Source: a virus. Taken from it: a stretch of 35,916 nt of DNA. A program made the translations under genes and the position numbers. The stretch is from the IMG/VR virus record IMGVR_UViG_3300034104_004985, positions 1 through 35,916 of that record. The stretch is one strand, 5' to 3'. Within the stretch, counting starts at the first letter, position 1. Each line of letters opens with the position of its first letter. Of this stretch, positions 10,009-18,494 are shown in pieces. The notes beneath the pieces were generated by a model. That model was not told the DNA's origin. It searched no databases and was given only the letters and a program-made list of their open reading frames with translations.

Positions 10009-10807
10009 GTATAAAATATTAATTCCAACAACTGACAAACAGATCAATATTCCAATTGAGATGAAATGGGATTTTACTGAAAGAGATCAGGCTATAGATA
10101 GATATCAAAATGAAGTTTTAAATGAACTCATAGGTCCAGTTAATGATTTTGAACTTGTAAGGTTTTCACACGAAGATTATTTATCGGCAAACACAAACGA
10201 CTTTGTTACAAAAATATTTTATGAGTTTAATTTTTTTGATACCGGAAGTACAATAAACAACCCAACAGCCTGGGTTAATAGTTACATATATGAAGGATTT
10301 TCACCATTAGAAATATATTCGTATTCAAAACCTTTTACAAAATCATTTTTTAAAATTGACTTTTATGATACACCAGATGAAGCATCACAGATAAATTATT
10401 TTACAATAATATTACCAGTACAACAAGGTGATTTTGAAACTGTTACAATCTCATCTTCATTATCAAATGTTAAAATAAGAAAACCAAGGATGGGTCTTGA
10501 TTTTATTGGTGATAAAGAAGGTTTCTTCATTTATTGGTTAAGAAAAAGAACTTACATAGATAAAGATGAGTTCTATATGAGTGCAAAATTTTTTAATGGT
10601 AAAACCGGAACATTTACAAGAATGATGAACAGACCGCAATCAACATTACTTGGAAATTATTATACATTCAATAGTAACGATTATTTTTATTATAAAGTTA
10701 AATTAAATTATGACCAAAGAAATTACCAAGCAACTTCAACGGTCACAAACAATAGAGTCGGAGACGAAATAAACCCAATTTCTTGGTATGAATATGTAAA
10801 TCCATAA
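9995..10807 (+). CDS. Unrecognised 270-aa structural protein
   Basis: No family recognised. The start at 9995 lies within the last codons of the previous gene (14-base overlap, different frame), and the stop shares a base with the next ATG (TAATG). The product has mixed alpha/beta composition, with aromatic-rich stretches (IFYEFNFFDTG) and a basic patch (IYWLRKRTYIDKDEF). There is no Cys cluster, signal peptide or membrane helix. Its position inside an unbroken baseplate operon suggests a small wedge or connector subunit, which is an inference. Confidence 0.7.
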   Translation: MSVSKYKILIPTTDKQINIPIEMKWDFTERDQAIDRYQNEVLNELIGPVNDFELVRFSHEDYLSANTNDFVTKIFYEFNFFDTGSTINNPTAWVNSYIYEGFSPLEIYSYSKPFTKSFFKIDFYDTPDEASQINYFTIILPVQQGDFETVTISSSLSNVKIRKPRMGLDFIGDKEGFFIYWLRKRTYIDKDEFYMSAKFFNGKTGTFTRMMNRPQSTLLGNYYTFNSNDYFYYKVKLNYDQRNYQATSTVTNNRVGDEINPISWYEYVNP

Positions 10808-11982
10808 TGGAAGAACAAAAGTATTATTTTAAGATTTCTCCGGAAAATATTAAAGGTGATTTAATTACGGTTCCCTATACAGGCGAAACTGATATTTCAG
10901 TTTTTATTGATCCTTGCTGTCCATCAAATTCCACAATTACTATAAATACCTTAACTGGAGACACTGGGTATTACCTTCCAATGGATATTGTTTTATCTGG
11001 TGGTACAAGTGGAACATCAATTCTTGAATGTTTATCAATTAATTTACTCTTTACTGAAAATACTGTTGATTTTGGGTATTATACACCTTTTGATGGTGCT
11101 GTATTACAAAAAGATGTTATTACAAATTTCCTTTGGTCTGGAAGCACTGGTAGCCCATACAATGTTGTATTTTATAATACATCAGAGACCGATGTGACTA
11201 AATTTTTAGAACTTTGTACATTTGTGTTAGATTGGGGTGATGGGTCACCATTAGTTACATTAACCGGTGGAGCACCACTTACACATTCATATCCACCAGC
11301 AACAACAACATATGAAATTGTTTTAACTTGTTACTCACCCTGGGGTATATCAACAGTTACAAAACCAATTAATTTACCATATACAAATGTTACAATACCA
11401 AATGAAAATGGTACTTCGTATTTTACACCAACAAATTGTAGTTGGACTGGAACTCCAGTAAGTTACGATTTTATTTTTACCGGAGACTCAAATACAAACC
11501 TTTTGGATCATATAAGTAGCGGATACACAACAACACCATATTTGATTACCGGAACAACAAGAAGTTCAATTAACGACCTAAGAGTTTATGGTCCCAAATA
11601 TAATTTATTTGGTGGTAAGTTTAAATTAAATGTACCAGTAACAGGAACTTCTGGTAGTGTTGGTATTGTTTATGGTCCTGATCCGACAGGATTATATACC
11701 GCCTATACAATTAACGATATATTATATTGGGATTTAAGTGGTGGAACAACAATTTTCTTTGCAACATCTTATGGGATCCAAGAAGACCTTTATACCCTTT
11801 CCGCGATTACAAAAAATGAGGCTCTTATGAATGTGATTGATGAACCACAAATACAATCTGATTTATTTGTTGAGAGAGGTAAACTATCAGGACTTGAAGC
11901 CTTACAGAGATTAGGTGAAATTGATAATTTGGGAGATATTAACAAATATGGATATGGGTATTTTAAAGTTAAAAAATACTAA
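10807..11982 (+). CDS. PKD-like domain structural protein (391 aa)
   Basis: A predicted virion protein with a polycystic-kidney-disease-like immunoglobulin fold at about residues 105-190. The diagnostic DWGDGSP lies at 142-148, followed by the usual THSYPPATTTYEIVLTCYS strand pair. Flanking parts are Thr/Gly/Ser-rich beta sequence. The C-terminal 60 residues are more charged (LFVERGKLSGLEALQRLGEID), and the last residues, GYGYFKVKKY, look like a conserved tail. PKD domains are common in Bacteroidota secreted proteins and in phage appendages, where they act as spacers or weak glycan binders. It is coupled to the upstream gene by a 1-nt overlap and followed by a 43-base gap with a TATTTAT element. 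Confidence 0.75.
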   Translation: MEEQKYYFKISPENIKGDLITVPYTGETDISVFIDPCCPSNSTITINTLTGDTGYYLPMDIVLSGGTSGTSILECLSINLLFTENTVDFGYYTPFDGAVLQKDVITNFLWSGSTGSPYNVVFYNTSETDVTKFLELCTFVLDWGDGSPLVTLTGGAPLTHSYPPATTTYEIVLTCYSPWGISTVTKPINLPYTNVTIPNENGTSYFTPTNCSWTGTPVSYDFIFTGDSNTNLLDHISSGYTTTPYLITGTTRSSINDLRVYGPKYNLFGGKFKLNVPVTGTSGSVGIVYGPDPTGLYTAYTINDILYWDLSGGTTIFFATSYGIQEDLYTLSAITKNEALMNVIDEPQIQSDLFVERGKLSGLEALQRLGEIDNLGDINKYGYGYFKVKKY

Positions 11983-11988
11983 ACTCTG

Positions 11989-11995
11989 TATTTAT
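11989..11995 (+). promoter_or_regulatory. TATTTAT element before the 302-aa gene
   Basis: TATTTAT followed by AAAAAG lies 30 bases before the GTG start at 12026, in a 43-base gap that breaks an otherwise overlapping gene series. Promoter function is inferred from recurrence. Confidence 0.4.
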
Positions 11996-12025
11996 AAAAA
12001 GATAAACATTACTAAAATTTAAATT

Positions 12026-12934
12026 GTGGCAACAGGTAGTTACGGAACAATTAGACCGGCAGATGTAAGTCCGGATGATGTGGAGATAATTTTAAATTAT
12101 ACACCATCCAGAGATAATACTGATAATTTTTTACTTACAACACTTGACGCAAAAAATGTATTGGTACCATATTTCCACAATAATAATACTGGTGGAAACG
12201 CAAATGTTGAGATATTAGGTGGTTTATATAATTTAAAACTACCTGCCGATCAATTTAATAAACTCGGAATTTACACACTTTATATAAGACCTGCCGAAAT
12301 CAGAACCAAAATAACAGATTGTGGTGTATTATCAGCACTACCAAATGTTAGAGGTATTGTAATTGACATTAACAATGTCCCAGCAAATTTTAAAAATAAA
12401 TTTGTAAACCAAGGATTAATTGGGTTTAGAGTTGAATATCTAAACGATAATGGTACAAAAATACCAAACTTTTTTAGAATAATTACCTCATCTTTTTATT
12501 GTGAACCAGTTTATCAAAACCTTACAAATACATCACAAAAGTCAATTAGATATAGGTATGTTGAAGGGACAACTAATTTGATATTTTGTACTCTTTCACC
12601 AGCTTCATCACCAACCAACAAACCAAATGCGATACCATATATTGGACAACCAAATCAAAATATTATTATAACAAATACTTTTTTTAACCCAATAACAACC
12701 GAAATTGAAATTGTTGATCAGGACATCTCAACTCTTGCAATAGCTCTTTATGGTAATCAAACTAAGTCTATGGATGATGGTATTTACACAATCTATGACA
12801 ACCAAAATAACATTTATAAACAATACAATCTATACGAAATTAGAGACCAGTTTAATAACCCACTTTATGAGGTTAGACAAGATCGTGGTACTAATATAGA
12901 TTTCAGTAAAGCTTTTAATAACATTACCGGATAA
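12026..12934 (+). CDS. Unrecognised 302-aa structural protein, GTG start
   Basis: Start codon GTG (12026-12028, reading VATGSYG); there is no in-frame ATG upstream and the TATTTAT leader sits just before it. The product has no recognised family. It contains a repeated aromatic/Asn pattern, an internal ILGGLYNLKLPADQFNKLG segment and a C-terminal IYDNQNNIYKQYNLYEIRD segment that looks like stacked beta strands. No signal peptide or membrane helix is seen. The stop shares one base with the next ATG. Its place before the gp7/gpI-like gene suggests a wedge or tail-fibre-connector component, by inference. Confidence 0.72.
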   Translation: MATGSYGTIRPADVSPDDVEIILNYTPSRDNTDNFLLTTLDAKNVLVPYFHNNNTGGNANVEILGGLYNLKLPADQFNKLGIYTLYIRPAEIRTKITDCGVLSALPNVRGIVIDINNVPANFKNKFVNQGLIGFRVEYLNDNGTKIPNFFRIITSSFYCEPVYQNLTNTSQKSIRYRYVEGTTNLIFCTLSPASSPTNKPNAIPYIGQPNQNIIITNTFFNPITTEIEIVDQDISTLAIALYGNQTKSMDDGIYTIYDNQNNIYKQYNLYEIRDQFNNPLYEVRQDRGTNIDFSKAFNNITG

Positions 12935-15900
12935 TGGCTATTAGTAAATTTACTTGTCCGCCCCAAGCTTCAGCTCAGGGATCTTTTTCTGACAATTTAG
13001 TTGGATTACAAATTGTCGATGGGGGAGGTCTTACACAAGGAAATTTTCAGTTTACAACTACAATTAGTGAAAAACAAGACCGTAATTTTGAGATAGGATC
13101 ATTCTCAGATCCAATATCATTAGATTCTATGAATATATCTAATGTTGAACAGTCTAAAATGATTATCGCAAATAATTTACAAGTTTACCCAAACTATGAC
13201 TTATCGCAAATTACAAACTTTACACTTTACGGTTCGCTTGTTTTAAGAGTGTCGGCCGCAATATCAAAAATAATTAATTTCTTTCCAGCCGCATTAGATG
13301 TTTCTTCATTAAGACCAGATTTTAGTACTGGGTACACCGTAACAAATATATCATACGATAAGATTGAAAATGAGACATCTATTGAAATTTATTTGGACGC
13401 AATAAAAAATCCATTTGGAATTGATTTTAGTGAAAATGCCGATAGAAATACGGCATCCTACGAATTTTCAACATCCGAGTTAAGAAATATGAAAAAGAAT
13501 TATATTAAATATTCTTTATTTCTTAATGGTGAGGAATACCCCCTAAATGATATTGTTCCAATAAAAAGTACAGACACTACTTTTACGGTTTATTTAAAAG
13601 GTGAACCATTCCCAAACCAGTACTTTTCCGATTCAAGTTTTTTAATTAAACCATCTGACTTTTACACAAACGAAGTTTTTCTAAATAATTTTGATACTGT
13701 AGAAAACTTTTTATTAAATAGACAAAACACACCAATATATACAGCATACTTCCAGGTACCGAGAGAAAATGAGGACGGAACATATACCTTTACTTATGAA
13801 GCTTTAAAATTTCCTGTGGATGGAACCTGGAACTTAGATATTTCCACTTTAGCCTTCCAAAATTACTTGAATCAATTAAATAATTTTGCTGTTAATTTGG
13901 ATGAGTATACGACTAATTTAATTTCAAGATTTTTTACCACAGCATCACTTAAAGAGTTTGATACTGTAGATAGAAAATTTGAAAAAATAATACAAATATA
14001 CGGAAGAAGTTTTGATGAAACAAAACAATTTATTGGGACTCTAGCAAATATGAACTCGGTAAATTACAATATTAAAAATGATATACCATCACAACTGCTA
14101 AAAAATCTTGCACAAACTTTAGGTTGGAATATAAACATATCGCCAACAACTGAAACAAATTTTTTAAATTCTGTATTCAAACCAACTGATAGTAATTTTG
14201 AGGGAGTACCGGTAGGTCAAACGCCAGACGAATTAAATTATCAATATTATAGAAATTTGATAATGAACTCTGCGTTTCTATTTAAGTCAAAGGGAACCAG
14301 AAAATCAATTGAGGTTTTGATGAGGTTTATTGGTGCTCCAGATTTTTTAGTTGATTTTAACGAATATGTATACCTTGCAGATCAAAGAATATCCATAACT
14401 GATTTTGAAACACAATATGCAAATATTTCAGGTGGAACATACACCCAGGTAACACCGGTTTTAGACCCAACAGACGTGTATTCAATTATGGGGGTACAAT
14501 ATACTGGGGTCACATTATCAAGTGATACTAAAGATGTTAGTATAACTTCGGTTGATTATCCAATAGATCAATACGGTTGTCCATATATGCCACCAGATGG
14601 TGAAAGTTATTATTTCCAGATTGGTGGTGGGTGGTTTGAATCAACACCTCAACATAGAATGCCAGAACAAGTTGACTTAACAACTTCAGTATTTACTGGG
14701 ACAAACCCAAATTATCAAACAAAATTAAAACCATTTAATTATGGTGAAGAATATCTTGACAGATATAGAAAGTTCCCGTATATGAATTTAGGGCTCAAAT
14801 TGAGAAGAGTACAAGATAATAAAAAAAGTTGGACAGATAATGATAATGGGTTAAGAACAAGTTTTGATGCTAATTTTAATTCCTATTACCCAACATCTGA
14901 AGATTGTTTGGTACTTAATGTTAAAAATGTTGACATAATGTTAAACCCAAGTTTGGGTCTAGCATATGATGTTTGGTCAATGTCAAGAAGATATAATTAC
15001 CCAATACCAAATGAAGGTTTAAATTATGTTGAACCAACATATTGTAATCCAAATCCAAATACACCGTACCCAAAAAGAGGTGGGATTGATTGGACAGAAA
15101 TTGTACCAAAACCAAAAGAAAAAACATTTTTTGAGTTTTTACAAACATTTTGGCATAACACAATTAATGTTAGAAATAGACAATTTATCACTGATGGTAA
15201 AACCGGTGGCTACCCAACCCTACAATCTATATATTGGAAGTATCTTGAATCAAGAACATTAGCAGGACTTCCAAATGATAATTTTACATATCAACCACTA
15301 ATTGATTATGTTGTTGGAATGGGAGATTATTGGGTTAGACTTGTTGAACAAATGGTTCCGGCAACAACAATCTGGAATACTGGTATTAGATACGAAAATT
15401 CTATTTTTCATAGACAAAAATTTGTCTGGAGACGACAATTTGGTTGTAAAATTGTTCCGATACCTTGCAAACCTTGTGAAGTTACCGGACAACTATTCGC
15501 TTACGATTGCCCAACTCAAATAATTGAATGTCCATTATATCCTTGGAACGCAGATCCTACTTATCTAACTTTTGGTAATTTACTTGCAAATGTAATTAAA
15601 GAAAAAATAATACCAAGTGGTTTAACACTTAATGATTGTCAATTAAATAGTGTTGTCGCAAATTGGTTTGTTGATATTAGATATGATGGAACACCATTAA
15701 TTATAGAACCATTTGCGGTAACTAGTGGATATTATTCATACCCAACAAATCAAGAATGGATAGATGGATTAAATTCGGCATTTACTAATTTACAAAATAG
15801 TGGATATGAATATTTTATAGATGAGGACAATGAAACAATAACAGTTTACAATATAAATTGTTCTGTGTTGAATAACGAGGACTTATTTCAAATAAATGTG

Positions 15901-15945
15901 GGAATAAACTTTACGATACTTTGTGATCAAACAGGGATAGGATAA
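12934..15945 (+). CDS. Baseplate wedge protein, tail-protein-I / gp7-like (1003 aa)
   Basis: Residues about 395-475 show the layout of the phage tail-protein-I family: LLKNLAQTLGWNINIS, then YYRNLIMNSAFLFKSKGTRK followed by SIEVLMRFIGAP. The LKSKGTR-type helix after a conserved Leu-rich helix is the hallmark. In P2-like tails this fold attaches fibres to the wedge; in T4-like tails gp7 has a related role. Residues about 745-835 carry a second conserved-looking block (VEQMVPATTIWNTGI, NSIFHRQKFVWRRQ). The C-terminal 100 residues resemble the end of the next protein (shared LNS, PT, W-x-D/G, N-x-TIT and Cys positions). The product is much longer than P2 gpI, so it is probably a fusion of wedge and fibre-docking parts. 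The next gene starts one base after the stop. Confidence 0.8.
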   Translation: MAISKFTCPPQASAQGSFSDNLVGLQIVDGGGLTQGNFQFTTTISEKQDRNFEIGSFSDPISLDSMNISNVEQSKMIIANNLQVYPNYDLSQITNFTLYGSLVLRVSAAISKIINFFPAALDVSSLRPDFSTGYTVTNISYDKIENETSIEIYLDAIKNPFGIDFSENADRNTASYEFSTSELRNMKKNYIKYSLFLNGEEYPLNDIVPIKSTDTTFTVYLKGEPFPNQYFSDSSFLIKPSDFYTNEVFLNNFDTVENFLLNRQNTPIYTAYFQVPRENEDGTYTFTYEALKFPVDGTWNLDISTLAFQNYLNQLNNFAVNLDEYTTNLISRFFTTASLKEFDTVDRKFEKIIQIYGRSFDETKQFIGTLANMNSVNYNIKNDIPSQLLKNLAQTLGWNINISPTTETNFLNSVFKPTDSNFEGVPVGQTPDELNYQYYRNLIMNSAFLFKSKGTRKSIEVLMRFIGAPDFLVDFNEYVYLADQRISITDFETQYANISGGTYTQVTPVLDPTDVYSIMGVQYTGVTLSSDTKDVSITSVDYPIDQYGCPYMPPDGESYYFQIGGGWFESTPQHRMPEQVDLTTSVFTGTNPNYQTKLKPFNYGEEYLDRYRKFPYMNLGLKLRRVQDNKKSWTDNDNGLRTSFDANFNSYYPTSEDCLVLNVKNVDIMLNPSLGLAYDVWSMSRRYNYPIPNEGLNYVEPTYCNPNPNTPYPKRGGIDWTEIVPKPKEKTFFEFLQTFWHNTINVRNRQFITDGKTGGYPTLQSIYWKYLESRTLAGLPNDNFTYQPLIDYVVGMGDYWVRLVEQMVPATTIWNTGIRYENSIFHRQKFVWRRQFGCKIVPIPCKPCEVTGQLFAYDCPTQIIECPLYPWNADPTYLTFGNLLANVIKEKIIPSGLTLNDCQLNSVVANWFVDIRYDGTPLIIEPFAVTSGYYSYPTNQEWIDGLNSAFTNLQNSGYEYFIDEDNETITVYNINCSVLNNEDLFQINVGINFTILCDQTGIG

Positions 15946-15946
15946 T

Positions 15947-18160
15947 ATGAGTTACATTGGATTAAATAATTTTTCAATAACCGGAGATTGTAATAACACA
16001 TCATCTGGTGAAATCTATTTTGAAATAACCGGAGATTCACCAAATTGGTTAGTTACGGAAGTAAGTTCAAGTGGTCTTTTACCAACAACAGTTCTCACAC
16101 CATTATCTTTCACATACTATGTTGGAGGACTACCATTTGGAAGTTACCAACTAATCGTTACCGACAGTGGAGGCTCACCACAGTACCCAATTTCTTTTTA
16201 TATCTCAACAGGAACAACAACTAGCGCAGTTTCAGAAGATACAACATGCAATTTACCAAATGGTAGTGTTACAGGTTACACAACATATAACTACGGAACA
16301 TCAGTTTTCTATCTTTACGACACTTCAAACACACTAATTGATTCGGCAAGCCCAATTCCACCTAGTACGAATTATGTTTTTACAAATTTAACACCTGGTG
16401 ATTACTATATTATTGCCGATGACGGTGGTGGATGTTCAGGTCAAAGTGAATCTGTTATTGTTAGATCAAGTACAAATTTTACATTTGGTTATTATTCTGT
16501 TGACGACGCAAGTTGTGTCCTAGGACAAGGAACCGGAAAAATCTACATAACAGGACTTACAAACCCAACAAGTGCCTTTACAATAAATTGGTTATCAGAT
16601 GTAAACGGTCAAACTGGAACTGTTGTAACTGGATTAACACAAGGATTATATACTGTTGAAATTACAAATTCGGTTGGTTGTACAAATACCGAATCAATTT
16701 ATATTGACAATATTCCACCAATTGGAATTGCAAATGGTAGTTCAATAACGGTAGCACCAACTTGTTTTAATAGTGATGGATCAATTACCGTCATTGTTAC
16801 TGGAGGTACCGCACCTTTTTATTACAGTTGCTCAAATGGAGATTCCGCAATTTCTTTTAGCACAACACATACATTTAGTAATTTAACCGCCGATCTATAC
16901 ACAATAACTGTAACTGACGCAGGACTTTGTCAAACATCAATTCCTGTGACTTTGGCAACACCAGGATCATTTGGTGTTGTAAGTATTTCTACAACAAACT
17001 CAAATTGCAATTCAAGTAACGGGGTTGTAAATGTAACCGTAAACAATGGCGTTGGTGGGTTTAACTTTACATATACTCTCTCTGGAAATACCGGACTAAT
17101 ATCCGTTTCTCCAAATCAAGGACAAAGTCACACATTTAATGGTGTACCATCCGGTGATTATATTGTTTTAGTTGATGATAATTTAGGTTGTGTATTTACT
17201 GGGACAACTACAATAATAAATGAGAATAAGTTTACTATTTCAGCTGCAACAACCGGAACAACTTGTGGGTTAAATAATGGATCAATTATAATCTCAACAT
17301 CAACCGGAGGAACATTACCATATTCATATAATTTAGTAGGACCTTTATTTGACCCATCACCATCAAATATTACACAATTAAGTGGTGTTTTTAACAATTT
17401 AAAATCTGGAAATTATACTCTAACTGTAACTGATAGTACTGGTTGTCAACAAATTACGGGTGTATATATTGATCCGTCAAGTCCAGTCCAATTCACATTA
17501 GTAAAAACAGACCCAGTACTTGGAAACGATGGTACAATTGATTTAATTATAACTGCCGGAAATCCACCATTTACATATAATTGGTCACCAAACGTTGGAT
17601 TACAAACTGGTTTATCAATTACAGGTCTTTCATCTGGAATATATACCGTATTAGTTACCGATTCTGACGGATGTCAACTTTTCAAATCGATTAAATTAGC
17701 CGGTACTGATCTTATACAAAATTACGATTATGTAACAATTTGTGAGAAACCATTTGGCGCTAGTGATATTGTTGGAAAAAGAGGAATACAACAAATGTAT
17801 AATGAGGGTTATAGTGATTTAATTTCTGGCGACACAAATTGTATATTAAATTCTGCAGAATTTAAAGCTGTTGTTGAAGTAGGTGACGAAATTGTTGAAA
17901 ATACTTTTTATACATCAACGACACTCCAGGATTTCCCAACTGATTTTTTATGGGCTGATACATTACAAACTGTACTTGAATCATTCACGGGTATTGGTGA
18001 AGTTGTTGTTGATCTTGCTAATAACACAATAACAATCACAAATGATTGTGAGGAAATAAACAAAAATTGTGGAACACAAACATATAATCTTTTAAACGAT
18101 ACAAGAATTATTGTAAATATGGTAATTACTTATAACATTTCTTGTGTTGCATGTAATTAA
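15947..18160 (+). CDS. SprB-repeat adhesin-like virion protein (737 aa)
   Basis: About seven tandem Ig-like repeats of 65-75 residues (roughly 15-75, 95-165, 185-250, 265-335, 345-415, 435-505, 515-585). Each has the SprB-repeat pattern: a Cys near the start followed by NGS or DGSI, TGGTxPFxYxxS in the middle, and L-x-x-G-x-Y-x-x-x-V-T-D-x-x-GC at the end (for example GIYTVLVTDSDGC). SprB repeats are best known from the flavobacterial gliding adhesin SprB and related outer-surface proteins. The C-terminal 110 residues are a separate domain like the end of the preceding baseplate protein, a probable docking unit. There is no signal peptide or type IX secretion sorting domain, so it is a virion part rather than a secreted host protein. 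It is likely a fibre or whisker that contacts the host surface. Confidence 0.85.
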   Translation: MSYIGLNNFSITGDCNNTSSGEIYFEITGDSPNWLVTEVSSSGLLPTTVLTPLSFTYYVGGLPFGSYQLIVTDSGGSPQYPISFYISTGTTTSAVSEDTTCNLPNGSVTGYTTYNYGTSVFYLYDTSNTLIDSASPIPPSTNYVFTNLTPGDYYIIADDGGGCSGQSESVIVRSSTNFTFGYYSVDDASCVLGQGTGKIYITGLTNPTSAFTINWLSDVNGQTGTVVTGLTQGLYTVEITNSVGCTNTESIYIDNIPPIGIANGSSITVAPTCFNSDGSITVIVTGGTAPFYYSCSNGDSAISFSTTHTFSNLTADLYTITVTDAGLCQTSIPVTLATPGSFGVVSISTTNSNCNSSNGVVNVTVNNGVGGFNFTYTLSGNTGLISVSPNQGQSHTFNGVPSGDYIVLVDDNLGCVFTGTTTIINENKFTISAATTGTTCGLNNGSIIISTSTGGTLPYSYNLVGPLFDPSPSNITQLSGVFNNLKSGNYTLTVTDSTGCQQITGVYIDPSSPVQFTLVKTDPVLGNDGTIDLIITAGNPPFTYNWSPNVGLQTGLSITGLSSGIYTVLVTDSDGCQLFKSIKLAGTDLIQNYDYVTICEKPFGASDIVGKRGIQQMYNEGYSDLISGDTNCILNSAEFKAVVEVGDEIVENTFYTSTTLQDFPTDFLWADTLQTVLESFTGIGEVVVDLANNTITITNDCEEINKNCGTQTYNLLNDTRIIVNMVITYNISCVACN

Positions 18161-18162
18161 TT

Positions 18163-18459
18163 ATGACACAACTAACCATAAATTCAATCATAGGTCTTAT
18201 TCCACCATTTAGTGGATATGCTTGTGATGTTTATGGAAATCAATGTGTTTACATTGGTGAAATTACAACAACTCCGGTTACATTAACACTTCCATCGCAA
18301 TTTAATATGGCACCAGCAATTGGTTTAAAACTAATTGATGGAACTGGGTGTGAAAAATTTAGAATATTAATTTGTATTGATGATCCACTTGTTGAGAAAC
18401 AATTCCAGGACTACGATGATTTCTTCTTTATGGATTATGAAATTTATCAGTTCCAATAA
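18163..18459 (+). CDS. Small fibre-companion protein, copy 1 (98 aa)
   Basis: A small protein of unknown function that begins two bases after the previous stop and directly precedes the YadA-like fibre. It aligns with the 95-aa protein at 33285-33572, which also directly precedes a fibre gene: shared TI-(N/D)-SI-x-G near the start, CD then CVYI in the middle, LK-x-x-DG-x-x-CE, then DD-x-FF-x-FM/MD and a Y-x-FQ C-terminus. Four Cys residues are kept or shifted slightly. Conserved synteny suggests a fibre adaptor or assembly chaperone; this is inference. Confidence 0.75.
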   Translation: MTQLTINSIIGLIPPFSGYACDVYGNQCVYIGEITTTPVTLTLPSQFNMAPAIGLKLIDGTGCEKFRILICIDDPLVEKQFQDYDDFFFMDYEIYQFQ

Positions 18460-18472
18460 TAAGTTATTGAAG

Positions 18473-18484
18473 TATTTATAAATA
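18473..18484 (+). promoter_or_regulatory. TATTTATAAATA: TATTTAT plus an exact T4 late-promoter octamer
   Basis: TATTTAT at 18473-18479 overlaps TATAAATA at 18477-18484, which is the T4 late-promoter -10 consensus, ten bases before the ATG at 18495. It is the only exact TATAAATA found in the leaders of this window. It probably marks transcription of the fibre gene, though the short distance to the start would give a very short leader. Confidence 0.45.
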
Positions 18485-18494
18485 AAAATATAAA

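Noticed and set aside
14921-15523. Several 64-80-codon open frames on both strands inside the gp7/gpI-like gene
   Set aside because: They are shadows of a conserved coding region with low-complexity composition; none has a plausible start context.
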